Source: Bacteroidota bacterium
GTDB taxonomy: Bacteria > Bacteroidota > Bacteroidia > Chitinophagales > Chitinophagaceae
Reading direction: 5' to 3'
Length of the DNA stretch: 64,000 nucleotides
Assembly (NCBI GenBank): GCA_023418315.1
Contig: JAEZZY010000047.1
Span: 56,696-120,695 of the forward strand
In this document: one piece after another, positions 41,708 through 51,333 of the stretch
Layout: every line of letters begins with the position of its first letter
Numbering within the stretch: the stretch's first letter is position 1
Position numbers and translations under genes: made by a program
The notes under the pieces: generated by a model
Seen by the model: only the letters and a program-made list of their open reading frames with translations
The model's database searches: none
Told to the model about the DNA's origin: nothing

Positions 41708-43687
41708 TTAGTTTTTTACAAAGATCTTAGTTTTTTTCCTGCCACTGTTATCAGTGAACCGTATCAAATGAATACCGGCGCTTAGTTCTGTAAGATGGAT
41801 GCTTAACTCATGGTTATTCGCCTTCACCTTTTTCAAATTTTTCCCTGATACATCAATTATTTCAACTGTAGTGCCAGGCTCAAGATTACTGATGGAGAGA
41901 ATGTCTTTGACGGGATTAGGATAAAGAGACACAGTACGGAGCGTAGTTTCATCAAATATAGCAGTCGAGGCGTCTATAGTAAGATATTGGCAAGCGGTAT
42001 TACTGCCACAACTATTGGTAGCCGTAACACAGACCGTAAAGTGGCCTGGTGAGGAATAGGTATGAGAGGGATTAGTACCGGAAACTATCTGGCTGCCATC
42101 GCCAAAATCCCAACTGAGCGCTGTATAGGGCGTTTGTCCGGTATAGCTGAATTGATAAGAAGCGCCGGCATTTCCTGTAATCAAAAATGATGGCTGCAAC
42201 AGATCGCAATTGCACGGGACGTTTTTGTATTTGAGTAATGAATTATAAGCCTTTCCATTGTTACCGTTAGCATATGGAGATAAAGTGTCGTTAGCAAAAT
42301 ACACTTCAGAAAGTGAACGGCCTAGTAGGTAAATATTCCCGTTTTTATCTATCGAGATTTTGCTGGTTTGGTAATTGTAACTCACTGCCGAGTGGATGCT
42401 ATCTAACTGTAAAATTGATCCCGTAGCAGCATTCAGTCGAGCCCAATACCCTTTGGTATTGTTAAATGGATTGATAAGAGTATCATTACCCCAGCTTAAT
42501 AGTCCCTTAGCGTAGCCACCGGTTACAACAAGGGTATTGTTGAGCACACTGAGGTCATTTAACGGTGTTCCTGCACTATTATAGGTCAGATAATTTGACC
42601 ATAGCAAGTTTGCATTAGTATCCAGAGCCATGACATGGGTGGTTGTGTTCTGTGTTCCCTGTGCAAGTGGGTTTGTAGAGGTGTCTCCGCAGAATATACT
42701 ACCCAAATCTCCTGTCCCTGAAATAAACAGAGTGCCATGATCTCCAAAGTCAATATCATAGCGAATGCTGGTATTCTTTGCAGTACCTCCCTGACGTGTC
42801 CACAAACTGTTTCCTTGGCTATTGAATGCGGCTAGAACTGATGTTCGCGGATTAGCGGTGGAAGATGCAATAATATTAGTTGTACCTATGGTAAGTGGCC
42901 CATATGTGGGCTGATAAACTAAACACGCATAAAATCGATGGGTTGAATGATCAAACGCAAACATAGAATGGGGGGCAGTACTCCCGGTTGTAGGAGGGGT
43001 CATGTCGAATGGGGTAACTGAAATATATGTGCCGGAGGCATCATAATGTAGTGCGTAATATTTACGCGTACTGATGTTGATTGTACCACCGTTATAGCTG
43101 CCTGGCTCCAGGAGAGAAAACCAATAAACCTGCCCGGATGGAGTTATTGAAAGATACGCAGTAGTCGAAGGTAAGCCAGTGTAGGAAGCGGGCGTTCTCA
43201 ACCATTGAAATTGACCGCTGGTGTCGTATTTCACAAGGTATTCCACGAAACTATTTGCAGGAACATTTAGAGTGGTATCCGCATCCCAGTATACGTTTCC
43301 TGGACTGGAATTGCTTAATGTTCTGCCGGCGATATAAATCCCACCTACGGTATCGACTTTGAGTTGCAATCCTGAATGGGTCGCTGATCCTCCCATAGTA
43401 CGCATCCATCGAAAATTATGATCACAGTCCCAGCTTGCTAAAGCCATAGTAACATCGGAATTCGATGTCTGAACACCATCAGCATTCATGTAACCCCCTA
43501 AACCAGAAGTTACAAGGACGTAATTATTCCCTTCTTTATCAGTTGCGAGGCTCGAACCGCTTAACACCATGTCCGCCGAGCTATTATGTATCTGTGAAGC
43601 CCAGTGCGGTGTTATGGACTGTGCATGAACTAATGTCTGACTAATGAAGAATATAGCACACCAAAAAGTAGTAAGTAGTTTGTACAT
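41708..43687 (-). CDS. Secreted PKD protein with type A T9SS sorting domain
   Basis: A 659-residue exported protein. Signal peptide residues 1-22 (ending VHAQ). Residues 25-490 form a beta-propeller-like SBBP repeat region (NNYVLVTSGLGGY, GGIYIAGRTLSN, GTLFISGTGDLG, GNIYLLGRSLSE). A PKD domain lies at about 505-580 (WDFGDGSQIV, HTYSSPGHFTVCV), and the last 75 residues (VSLYPNPVKDILSI, VEIIDVSGKNLK, LSAGIHLIRF) are a type A T9SS tail. It is a surface or secreted protein of unknown ligand. Confidence 0.88.
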   Translation of the reverse strand: MYKLLTTFWCAIFFISQTLVHAQSITPHWASQIHNSSADMVLSGSSLATDKEGNNYVLVTSGLGGYMNADGVQTSNSDVTMALASWDCDHNFRWMRTMGGSATHSGLQLKVDTVGGIYIAGRTLSNSSPGNVYWDADTTLNVPANSFVEYLVKYDTSGQFQWLRTPASYTGLPSTTAYLSITPSGQVYWFSLLEPGSYNGGTINISTRKYYALHYDASGTYISVTPFDMTPPTTGSTAPHSMFAFDHSTHRFYACLVYQPTYGPLTIGTTNIIASSTANPRTSVLAAFNSQGNSLWTRQGGTAKNTSIRYDIDFGDHGTLFISGTGDLGSIFCGDTSTNPLAQGTQNTTTHVMALDTNANLLWSNYLTYNSAGTPLNDLSVLNNTLVVTGGYAKGLLSWGNDTLINPFNNTKGYWARLNAATGSILQLDSIHSAVSYNYQTSKISIDKNGNIYLLGRSLSEVYFANDTLSPYANGNNGKAYNSLLKYKNVPCNCDLLQPSFLITGNAGASYQFSYTGQTPYTALSWDFGDGSQIVSGTNPSHTYSSPGHFTVCVTATNSCGSNTACQYLTIDASTAIFDETTLRTVSLYPNPVKDILSISNLEPGTTVEIIDVSGKNLKKVKANNHELSIHLTELSAGIHLIRFTDNSGRKKTKIFVKN

Positions 43688-43800
43688 ATTCGTTATTATT
43701 GAACTTGGCTCTTCTTAAAATTACAAAAAATAAACAGATGCTATTGTCGGCATGTACTCATGTATCTTTCAAGCAAAATATCAATGAAACACAAGCCAAC

Positions 43801-43875
43801 CATGTGGGTCTCTCCCTCGTAGCAGTCTCTGACCCGCAAAAGATTCTTTAAAATAATTGAAATGTATTAATTTGC
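43801..43875. repeat. Dispersed repeat copy B in the gap before the T9SS protein gene
   Basis: GGGTC at 43806 and GACCC at 43832 bracket TCGTAGCAGTCTCT, followed by AAAAGATTCTTTAAAATAAT and GAAATGTATTAATTTGC. The same order of blocks is seen in copy A at 26551-26622. The gap 43688-44010 otherwise holds only a possible promoter zone for the gene at 44011; I see no gene or RNA in it. Confidence 0.45.
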
Positions 43876-44010
43876 AAAATGGTTTTGAGGTAGTTGTAAA
43901 TGGTTAGTCAGAGAACAACTGCCACAACGATCAGTCTGAAGACTATGAGTGGCGCAGAAGGTGAGGTGTTGATTTTTTGTTAATTTGTAAACCTCATAAA
44001 AATACACGTG

Positions 44011-44955
44011 ATGAAAAGATTTGTTTTTATTTTACTTATCGCATGTTTAGCAAAGTTCTCTTCCGCTCAAACGGTTTTTGCCACAGATAGTTCGGAATGG
44101 TATCATCACATGTATTTGGGGTCTTTTCATTGCTATGTAACAGGCGATACGGTAATACAAGGCATTACAGCCAAGAAAATAAAGCAAGAAGCATACACCA
44201 TTCCACCCAATAAAAAAATACGCGACCTTATCACGCTTTATGTTTATACCGCATCGGACACCACCTTTTATTATAACACATTGTTCCATCGCTTCACCCC
44301 ATTATACATTTTTAATGCCCAAGAAGGAGATACAATATGCTTGCCTATACCACCGCGGCAAACTTGTGAAATGATGAATTATATAGAAGATAGTACTTTT
44401 TGTTTTGTAGTGGATTCAATAAGAAATGTGCAGTACGATACGGCTATACTAAAAACCTTTTACACAAACAGTATTCACAAAGCTAATCAGGGTTGGTATA
44501 ATTGGGGCCCATCCTTCAGCTACGGTGCCTATGCCGAAAGGGTAGGAGGCGTGTTTTCCGGTATCTTGCCCTATTGTTTAAATTGTAGTTTTATTCCCGA
44601 AGGCAATTGTCTCTTTCCCGATTCTCTGCGCTGTTATCACGATACGGATTATTCCATAAAACTCGTAGGAAATGATTGTGATAACGGAGGACTTCCCAAT
44701 TCGGTAGCAACTATTTCTCCAACTGACATAAAAATATCGCCTAATCCGGCATCCGATTATTTCCGTGTGTTTACTGAAAGAAGTGCATCTGTGCTTGTAA
44801 TCGAAATATTCAGCACACAAGGTCAATTGCTCCGGACCACAAATCAAGTAGGTTATCCTATTTCAATAAATGAATGGAGCAAGGGTGTCTATTTCGTAAA
44901 GATTCGCTATAAAGATGGAGCTTCTATCGTAAAAAAATTAGTGGTAGAAAAATAA
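44011..44955 (+). CDS. Secreted hypothetical protein with type A T9SS sorting domain
   Basis: 314 residues from the ATG at 44011 (a GTG one codon earlier is less likely). Signal peptide residues 1-19 (LIACLAKFSSAQ). The middle is a unique domain with paired cysteines (RQTCEMMNY, PYCLNCSFIPEGNC) typical of oxidised secreted proteins. The last 75 residues (DIKISPNPASDYF, VIEIFSTQGQLL, WSKGVYFVKI) are a type A T9SS tail. The core family is not recognised. A weak palindrome after the stop is not a convincing terminator. Confidence 0.82.
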   Translation: MKRFVFILLIACLAKFSSAQTVFATDSSEWYHHMYLGSFHCYVTGDTVIQGITAKKIKQEAYTIPPNKKIRDLITLYVYTASDTTFYYNTLFHRFTPLYIFNAQEGDTICLPIPPRQTCEMMNYIEDSTFCFVVDSIRNVQYDTAILKTFYTNSIHKANQGWYNWGPSFSYGAYAERVGGVFSGILPYCLNCSFIPEGNCLFPDSLRCYHDTDYSIKLVGNDCDNGGLPNSVATISPTDIKISPNPASDYFRVFTERSASVLVIEIFSTQGQLLRTTNQVGYPISINEWSKGVYFVKIRYKDGASIVKKLVVEK

Positions 44956-45112
44956 GAATAAAAACAACAATGACACTGTACAAAACAAGATCCTCATCTT
45001 CATATACCGGACGCACTCTCCAAGACTCTCCTGAAAGGAACTCTTGGAATAACTATGCCCGGCAGAGCAGCATTTCTATACCCCTATAAACCCTCTGCTG
45101 AATTGTTCTTCT

Positions 45113-45120
45113 TAAATTTG
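45113..45120 (+). promoter_or_regulatory. Candidate -7 promoter element of mnmA
   Basis: TAAATTTG fits TAnnTTTG, 21 bases before the ATG at 45142. No clear -33 TTTG at the right distance. Confidence 0.45.
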
Positions 45121-45141
45121 CCGGGTTAATTATTCATTTAT

Positions 45142-46236
45142 ATGAGCAGGAACGGAAAAGTGCTGGTAGCCATGAGCGGCGGGATAGACAGTACCGTAGC
45201 GGCATTGATGCTGCATCAGCAGGGCTATGAAGTGGTGGGCATCACCATGAAAACCTGGGACTATGCGGCAAGCGGCGGCGGTAAAAAAGAAACCGGCTGT
45301 TGCAATCTAGACAGCTTCAACGATGCGCGACAAGCGGCTGTGGACAATGGGTTTCCCCATTATGTACTGGACATACGCGAAGAATTTGGCACTTCGGTAA
45401 TTGATAATTTTGTGGAAGAATATATGGCAGGGCGCACACCCAATCCTTGCGTGCTATGCAATACGCATATCAAATGGTCGGCGCTGCTGAAACGTGCCAA
45501 TGCGCTGGATTGCGATTTTATCGCTACCGGGCATTATGTAAAAGTGCGGGAAGAAAATAAACGTTATGTGCTTTCCAAAGCGAAAGACCTTACGAAAGAC
45601 CAGAGCTATGTGCTTTGGGGACTGGGGCAAGATTGCCTGAGCCGCAGCATTTATCCGCTTGGGGATTATTTAAAAACAGAAATTCGCCAGCTTGCTTTTG
45701 ACATGGGTTATAAAGAACTTTCCAAAAAAGCGGAAAGCTATGAGATTTGTTTTGTGCCGGATAACGACTACCGCGGTTTTTTGAAAAGACAAATACCTAC
45801 TTTGGAAGAAGAAGTAGCCGGGGGCAATTTTGTAGCTACCGATGGCAAGGTCATCGGTAAACATAAAGGCTATCCTTTTTATACCATTGGTCAGCGCAAG
45901 GGCTTGGATGTAGCCTTCGGCAAGCCTATGTACGTTACGAAAATCCTTCCCGAAACCAATACGGTTGTCTTGGGCGAAGAACATGAACTACAGGAACAAT
46001 CCATGCTGGTGGGCGGTATCAATATGATTAAATACGACCACATCCCCAACGGCATGCAAGCCGTAACCAAAATACGCTACAAAGATGCAGGTTCGGAAAG
46101 CACGCTCTATAACGAGGGGGCTGAAGTGCGGGTGGACTTCACCCATGCCGTGAAAAGCATAGCGCCGGGGCAGTCTGCCGTTTTCTATGAAGGCGATGAT
46201 GTGATAGGCGGTGGAATTATTAAAAAAGGATTGTAA
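45142..46236 (+). CDS. mnmA: tRNA-specific 2-thiouridylase MnmA
   Basis: A 364-residue PP-loop ATPase. VLVAMSGGIDSTVAAL (8-23) is the ATP pyrophosphatase loop. C103 in NPCVLCNTHIKW and a second cysteine near residue 203 in YEICFVPDNDYRGFL form the persulfide/disulfide pair. GHYVK, GLGQDCLSR and HKGYPFYTIGQRKGL are further family blocks. It adenylates and then thiolates the wobble uridine (s2U34) of tRNA-Lys, -Glu and -Gln, using sulfur from the cysteine desulfurase relay. The GGGKKETGCCNLDSFNDAR insert near 45-63 is typical of Bacteroidota members. Single gene. Confidence 0.97.
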   Translation: MSRNGKVLVAMSGGIDSTVAALMLHQQGYEVVGITMKTWDYAASGGGKKETGCCNLDSFNDARQAAVDNGFPHYVLDIREEFGTSVIDNFVEEYMAGRTPNPCVLCNTHIKWSALLKRANALDCDFIATGHYVKVREENKRYVLSKAKDLTKDQSYVLWGLGQDCLSRSIYPLGDYLKTEIRQLAFDMGYKELSKKAESYEICFVPDNDYRGFLKRQIPTLEEEVAGGNFVATDGKVIGKHKGYPFYTIGQRKGLDVAFGKPMYVTKILPETNTVVLGEEHELQEQSMLVGGINMIKYDHIPNGMQAVTKIRYKDAGSESTLYNEGAEVRVDFTHAVKSIAPGQSAVFYEGDDVIGGGIIKKGL

Positions 46237-46340
46237 AAACGGGATGCGGTAATTATTTTTCAGGGTAAGATATACAGAGGAATAAGAAAAGCCTGCGCAT
46301 AGCCGGTCTCCATACATTCCTACAACTAACACTATCCACT

Positions 46341-46871
46341 ATGCTCCTCCGTTTTTTTCTCCTATTCAGCCTTTATTTTTTTTCGGTTTCCGCTTTCGCT
46401 CAAAAGCCTTATCATTTTATCAGCAAGTGGCAACTGAAAGCACCGCGGGCGGAAGTGTGGCAGGTCATCAACCATTCTACACAATGGAGGGAATGGTGGA
46501 AGAGCATTGAGCAAGCCGAGGAGCTATATGTCGGTGATAGCAGCGGTATAGGTAATATCCGCAGCTATACGATAAAAAGCCCGATCGGCTACCGGCTTCA
46601 TTTTCATCTGGAGCTTACCCGCCGCGAGCCCGACAGTGTCTTGCAAGGCAGCGCCACAGGTGATCTTATAGGCACCGGTGCGTGGTATTTTCAAGAAAAA
46701 GACAGCATCACCACAGTCCTCATCCACTGGGATGTAGTTCCTACCATCGCATGGATGAACCGATTTCGGTTTCTGCTTTCCCCTGTTTTAAAATGGAACC
46801 ATGCGCAGGTGATGAAGATAGGCGCTAAGGGACTGGCAAAAAAAATGAATGTGGAGTTGATTTCCCGCTAA
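46341..46871 (+). CDS. SRPBCC (START-like) family protein
   Basis: A 176-residue protein. A signal peptide or signal anchor is present (LLRFFLLFSLYFFSVSAFAQ). The mature part has the SRPBCC helix-grip pattern: APRAEVWQVINHSTQWREWW (about 33-52), YTIKSPIGYRLHF, VLQGSATGDLIGTGAW and a long C-terminal helix. Such proteins bind hydrophobic ligands; the ligand is unknown. Its stop overlaps the convergent iron-permease-family gene by 4 bases. An exported SRPBCC protein is slightly unusual. Confidence 0.85.
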   Translation: MLLRFFLLFSLYFFSVSAFAQKPYHFISKWQLKAPRAEVWQVINHSTQWREWWKSIEQAEELYVGDSSGIGNIRSYTIKSPIGYRLHFHLELTRREPDSVLQGSATGDLIGTGAWYFQEKDSITTVLIHWDVVPTIAWMNRFRFLLSPVLKWNHAQVMKIGAKGLAKKMNVELISR

Positions 46872-47347
46872 GGATGTTCTTCCTGTTTGTCTCGGTCGCC
46901 GGATTCTTTTTTCTTTTTGTGAAAATGCTTCTCCTTTTCATCAATGGAATGCAGCCTGAAGGCGTCGGATTCTTTTTCTGCTTGGTCGGATAGGCGGACG
47001 TATTCTTTTTTCAGCTTATCCAGCTCTTCTTCCGTAAGATCTTCAATATCTATCAGGCGGTTGCTGGCGGTTTTGGAGGAGGCAATTAGTTCGTTGAGTT
47101 TTAGCTGGATGGCTTCGGTATCGTTATTTTGCGATTGCTGAATCACAAATACCATGAGGAAGGTGATGATGGTGGTGCCGGTATTAATGATGAGTTGCCA
47201 TGTATCCGAATAATCGAAAAGGGGGCCGGTAACAGCCCATAGGAGGATGACCCCCAACGCAGATATGAACGTAACGGGTTTGCCGGTGAATTTGGTTACC
47301 CTGGCTGAAAATCGTTCAAATACATTTTTTTTATTTTTTGTTCCCAT
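46868..47347 (-). CDS. Low-affinity iron permease family protein
   Basis: A 159-residue membrane protein of the Iron_permease family (PF04120-like): FERFSARVTKFTGKPVTFI at the start, helix LGVILLWAVTGPLFDYSDTWQL (about 33-54), a second helix TGTTIITFLMVFVIQQSQNND (about 57-77), then IQLKLNELIASSKTASNRLIDIEDL and a basic C-terminal tail rich in lysine and glutamate. Despite the family name, its transport activity in bacteria is not established. It may be a small ion-channel-like or regulatory membrane protein. Confidence 0.9.
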   Translation of the reverse strand: MGTKNKKNVFERFSARVTKFTGKPVTFISALGVILLWAVTGPLFDYSDTWQLIINTGTTIITFLMVFVIQQSQNNDTEAIQLKLNELIASSKTASNRLIDIEDLTEEELDKLKKEYVRLSDQAEKESDAFRLHSIDEKEKHFHKKKKESGDRDKQEEHP

Positions 47348-47631
47348 GAAGATTGCATTTCCAGTAAAGTTAGCCAGATATAGGCTTATCGAAGCTGTAT
47401 TTTTTTTGCTTTTGCGGAGGAACGGGCATCGCTTGAAACTGCATAGGGTAGGGGTTTTACGTTTTTTTTTGCCCGCGGAAAAAGCTCTTATTTAAATTCA
47501 AATATGGAAACGTTATGTAAACCGATGTTTATGACTATCTTTATGCGCCTCAAAAAGAGCCATACGATGCTACGGGGTGTTCTTTACGATGAGGGTGATT
47601 GCCCGATGCTATGAAAGACTAAAGGCATAAA

Positions 47632-48999
47632 ATGAATAATATAGCATTATTATATTCTAAAAAATGGAGGCAGCTTACCGGCGCCTCCGATAATATTTTT
47701 ATACGCCAGCGGACATTTAATATCGTCTGCATCTTTTCTTTTGTAGGCATTGTCATCAGTATCATATTTAACTATGCCTTCAATCTTGTTCAGCTTGCTA
47801 CCCTCCAGAGCGGTTTTATTCTACTGTTGATTATCATCTATTACCTCTCGCGCGTACGCCAAGCCTATACGGCTGCTTATATTCTCTATGGTATAGCCAA
47901 TTATCTTTTTCTGTCGGTCAATTATATTTATAACTCCGGGCTGACGGGGCCTACGTTGCTCGCTTTTTTTGTTTCCTTGCATAGCCTTATTGCTATTACC
48001 GCCTATAGGATGGCGCCGGTGTGGGTAGCGTGTCATGTGCTGGTAGCCACATTGTTAGCCAGTTTTGAATACCTCTATCCGGATATGGTAAACCATAGCT
48101 ACACTTCCCGCTGGAGCCATTTTGCCGATGTTTGTATCACCTTTTATATTTCGGTGTTCATCTCTTACCTCATTACGACTTCCGTAAGAAACCGATACCG
48201 CAAGGAGCGCCTTAAAGTAGCGGCACAAAAAGCAATCATCGAAGAAAAAAATAGACGATTGCAGCATATAGACAACGAGCGCAACCGTTTGTTTTCCATC
48301 ATAGCGCATGACCTGCGTAGCCCGCTCACCACTATCCACGGCTATCTGGATATATTGATGACTGAAGGTCTGGAAGAAGATGAGCGCCGTGAAATGGAGC
48401 GCCAGTTGCTGAATCTTTCCACCCACACTTCCGACATGCTGAACAACCTGCTGAAATGGTCCAAAAACCAGTTGCAGACAGGGACTGTTTTGATGGAAAC
48501 CGTCTTTGCCTTGGATGTGCTGGAAAACACCATTGAAGTGCAGAAAAGCGTAGCGCAGAAAAAAGGCGTAACCTTATTGGTGGATATTCCTCATAACGTT
48601 ACGATTTATGCCAATAAAGATTTTATAGACATCGTGGTGCGGAATCTTTTATCCAACGCGATCAAATTTACTGCCCGGGGCGGCATAGTAGAGATAAGCG
48701 CAGAGGTGCAGAACGGCTATTCGAATATATACATTAAAGACAATGGTATAGGCATTAGCGAAGCACAGCAACGCTTTATTTTCAGCTCTGAGGTGAAACC
48801 GGTAATAGGTACGGAAAATGAAAAAGGAATAGGACTGGGACTGGTATTGTGTAAGGAATTTGTAGAGAAACAGGGAGGCACCATCCGTTTTGAAAGCGAA
48901 AAAAATGTCGGCACTACCTTCATGGTGCAATTATCTGAAAAATCCTTTGAGTCAAAGGAAATGGGTCATTTAAGCAGGGAAAGTATTTCTTCCAAATGA
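47632..48999 (+). CDS. Membrane sensor histidine kinase
   Basis: A 455-residue kinase. Residues 25-185 hold six hydrophobic helices with short loops (a membrane-embedded sensor, no periplasmic domain). A coiled-coil linker (RKERLKVAAQKAIIEEKNRRL) leads to the HisKA domain with H226 in IAHDLRSPLTTIHGYLDIL. The ATPase domain has NLLSNAIKFT (N box), DNGIGIS (G1), GIGLGLVLCKEF (G2) and GTTFMV. It autophosphorylates on H226 in response to an unknown membrane signal. No response regulator is adjacent. Its last 34 bases overlap the convergent GH3 gene. Confidence 0.94.
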   Translation: MNNIALLYSKKWRQLTGASDNIFIRQRTFNIVCIFSFVGIVISIIFNYAFNLVQLATLQSGFILLLIIIYYLSRVRQAYTAAYILYGIANYLFLSVNYIYNSGLTGPTLLAFFVSLHSLIAITAYRMAPVWVACHVLVATLLASFEYLYPDMVNHSYTSRWSHFADVCITFYISVFISYLITTSVRNRYRKERLKVAAQKAIIEEKNRRLQHIDNERNRLFSIIAHDLRSPLTTIHGYLDILMTEGLEEDERREMERQLLNLSTHTSDMLNNLLKWSKNQLQTGTVLMETVFALDVLENTIEVQKSVAQKKGVTLLVDIPHNVTIYANKDFIDIVVRNLLSNAIKFTARGGIVEISAEVQNGYSNIYIKDNGIGISEAQQRFIFSSEVKPVIGTENEKGIGLGLVLCKEFVEKQGGTIRFESEKNVGTTFMVQLSEKSFESKEMGHLSRESISSK

Positions 49000-50477
49000 G
49001 TGCGGTCGTTGCTGAGGCGCGGCACTTTATGCTGCCCGCCCAGTTTCCCTTTCGATTTCAGCCATGCGTTAAAACCGCCTTTATACAGCGTATGCACTAT
49101 GGGTTTGCGCAGGGCTATATCCTTATAACGTTTGGCTTCATAATCCGAATTGATTTCTTTGAGTGAAGCATCCAGCAGTTCGCAGAATTTTTCAAAAGAA
49201 TCCGGTTGTTTTTCAAATTCGATGATCCATTCATGTGCGCCGTTCTCGTTGCCGGTCATATACACCGGGGCGGCGGTATAATCACACACGATAGCGCCGG
49301 TTTGCATAGAGGCGCGGGTGATGGCATAGTCTGCGTTTTCTATAATCACTTCTTCGCCAAAGGCATTGATAAAATGCTTTAATCGTCCCGATACTTTTAT
49401 TCTATAGGGGCGCAGGGAGGTAAACTGCACGGTATCGCCTACTACATAGCGCCACAACCCACCCGTAGTGCTGATTACGATGGCGTACTGTTTATGCAGC
49501 TCCACTTCTTTCAGCGACAGGGTTTGCGGATGTGCTTTTCCGTATTCTTCTACCGGCATAAATTCGTAGTAAATACCATGATTGAGAAACAACAGAAGCC
49601 CTTCTTCGCTAGCTATATCTTGTGCGGCAAAAAAGCCTTCGGAGGCATTGTAGGTTTCCAGATAATGAATGCTCGCCTTAGGAAAAAAGCTTTCAAACTG
49701 TGTTTTATAGGGTTTGAAATTTACCCCGCCGTGAATATATAATTCCAGCTCGGGCCATATATCATGCAGGTTGTTGGTGTTATGGATTTCAAACAACCGT
49801 TTTATCAGTACAATGGTCCATGTAGGCACACCTGCTATATAGGTTACATTTTCATTCACCGTAGCCCTGGCTATGCGTTCTATCTTTTCTTCCCATTCAT
49901 CCATCAGCGCTATATCGGGGCTGGGAGTTTGAAGGATTTGGCCGATAAAAGGGATGTTTTGAATCATTACTGCGGAAAGATCGCCATAGAAAGAATCGGC
50001 ATTGAGCTGATTGATTTGATGGCTGCCGCCGATTACGAGGCATTTGCCGTTGAATAGATTGGAGTCGGGGAATTGCTTGAGGTAAAGTGCGTGTACGTCT
50101 TTTCCGGCTTTATAGTGGTTTTCGTCAAGCGATTCTTTGCTGATGGGGATAAACTTGCTTTTGTCGCTGGTGGTGCCGCTGCTTTTGGCAAACCAGTTTA
50201 TATCTGAGCACCACAGGATATTTTGCTCGCCTTCCAGAATGCGGTTGATATAGGGTTTGAGGCTATCGTAGTCGTTGACCGGCACATTGCGTTTAAAATC
50301 CGCAACACTGTTTATTTTTTCAAAGCCGTATTTTTTGCCGTATTCCGTGTATTGTGCACTGCCTATAAGATCATTAAAAACCTGTAGCTGGGTGTCAATC
50401 GGGTTGAGAACAAAATTATCTATCGCGCTTTGGCGCAACTTCATGATGCTCCTCAATGCAGGATTTTTTAAGCTCAT
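48966..50477 (-). CDS. GH3-family acyl-adenylating enzyme
   Basis: A 503-residue ANL-superfamily protein of the GH3 type. WFAKSSGTTSDKSKFIPIS (about 84-102) is the phosphate loop; LELYIHGGVNFKPY, YNASEGFFAAQD, GGLWRYVVGDTVQFTS and KVSGRLKHFINAFGEEV are family blocks. Plant GH3 enzymes conjugate auxin or jasmonate to amino acids through acyl-adenylates; in Bacteroidota the substrate is unknown, probably a fatty or aromatic acid. It is convergent with the kinase and 35 bases from lptB on the same strand. Confidence 0.93.
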   Translation of the reverse strand: MSLKNPALRSIMKLRQSAIDNFVLNPIDTQLQVFNDLIGSAQYTEYGKKYGFEKINSVADFKRNVPVNDYDSLKPYINRILEGEQNILWCSDINWFAKSSGTTSDKSKFIPISKESLDENHYKAGKDVHALYLKQFPDSNLFNGKCLVIGGSHQINQLNADSFYGDLSAVMIQNIPFIGQILQTPSPDIALMDEWEEKIERIARATVNENVTYIAGVPTWTIVLIKRLFEIHNTNNLHDIWPELELYIHGGVNFKPYKTQFESFFPKASIHYLETYNASEGFFAAQDIASEEGLLLFLNHGIYYEFMPVEEYGKAHPQTLSLKEVELHKQYAIVISTTGGLWRYVVGDTVQFTSLRPYRIKVSGRLKHFINAFGEEVIIENADYAITRASMQTGAIVCDYTAAPVYMTGNENGAHEWIIEFEKQPDSFEKFCELLDASLKEINSDYEAKRYKDIALRKPIVHTLYKGGFNAWLKSKGKLGGQHKVPRLSNDRTHLEEILSLLK

Positions 50478-50512
50478 CGTCTTTTTAGAAAACGTGGTTG
50501 GTTTGGTTACGA

Positions 50513-51268
50513 TTAATCTTCTATTTTATACGTCTTCCGCTTCAATTCAAAATGTTGCCCAAGATACACTTTTCTTACTTGTTCGTCATTAGCCAGGTCT
50601 TCTGCCGTACCGGATTTCAGTATTTTCCCTTCAAAAAGAAGATAGGCTCTGTCGGTAATAGAAAGGGTTTCGTTTACATTATGGTCGGTGATGAGGATGC
50701 CGATATTCTTGTATTTCAGCCTTGCTACAATGGTTTGAATATCTTCCACCGCTATAGGGTCAATACCGGCAAAGGGTTCATCTAATAAAATGAATTTAGG
50801 ATCTACGGCTAAGGCTCTGGCAATTTCCGTACGTCTTCTTTCCCCGCCGCTTAGCACATCACCGGGGCTTTTGCGCACATGCGTCAGCCGAAATTCCTCC
50901 AGCAAGCTCTCCACTTTATGTTGCTGCTCTGCCTTGGTGAGGTTGGTCATTTCCAGCACGGCGGTGATGTTGTCTTCCACCGACAGCTTGCGGAATACCG
51001 ATGCTTCCTGTGGCAAGTAGCCGATGCCCATTTTAGCACGTTTATACATAGGCAGGGCGGTAATGTTCCGGTCGTTGAGATAGACGGTTCCTTCATCCGG
51101 TTTTACGATGCCTACCACCATATAAAAAGAGGTGGTTTTGCCTGCGCCGTTGGGCCCCAGCAAGCCTACAATCTCTCCTTGGTTCACCTCAAAGGAAACA
51201 TCGTTTACGACCGTGCGCCTGCCGTATTTTTTGATAAGCCCTTGCGTATGTATTCTTAGTGCCGACAT
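50513..51268 (-). CDS. lptB: LPS export ABC transporter ATP-binding protein LptB
   Basis: A 251-residue ATPase. Walker A is GLLGPNGAGKTTSFYM (about 34-49); the signature LSGGERRRTEIARAL (about 141-155), Walker B FILLDEPFAGIDP and the switch ILITDHNVNETLSI follow. These exact blocks, with YLPQEASVFRKLSVEDNI, identify LptB rather than a generic ABC ATPase. It drives LPS from the inner membrane to the Lpt bridge, working with LptF/LptG (not in this window). The ATG at 51268 has a TATTTTTG -7 element at 51277-51284, so the leader would be very short. Confidence 0.94.
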   Translation of the reverse strand: MSALRIHTQGLIKKYGRRTVVNDVSFEVNQGEIVGLLGPNGAGKTTSFYMVVGIVKPDEGTVYLNDRNITALPMYKRAKMGIGYLPQEASVFRKLSVEDNITAVLEMTNLTKAEQQHKVESLLEEFRLTHVRKSPGDVLSGGERRRTEIARALAVDPKFILLDEPFAGIDPIAVEDIQTIVARLKYKNIGILITDHNVNETLSITDRAYLLFEGKILKSGTAEDLANDEQVRKVYLGQHFELKRKTYKIED

Positions 51269-51333
51269 GTATCCAACAAAAATAGGAAAATGAACGGTGT
51301 AATGATTTTTTGAAATTCAGCCTACAGCTTTTA

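Noticed and set aside
45019..45048. TCCAAGA/TCTTGGA inverted repeat as a terminator after the T9SS protein gene
   Set aside because: Only seven pairs with a 16-base loop and no T-run on either side.
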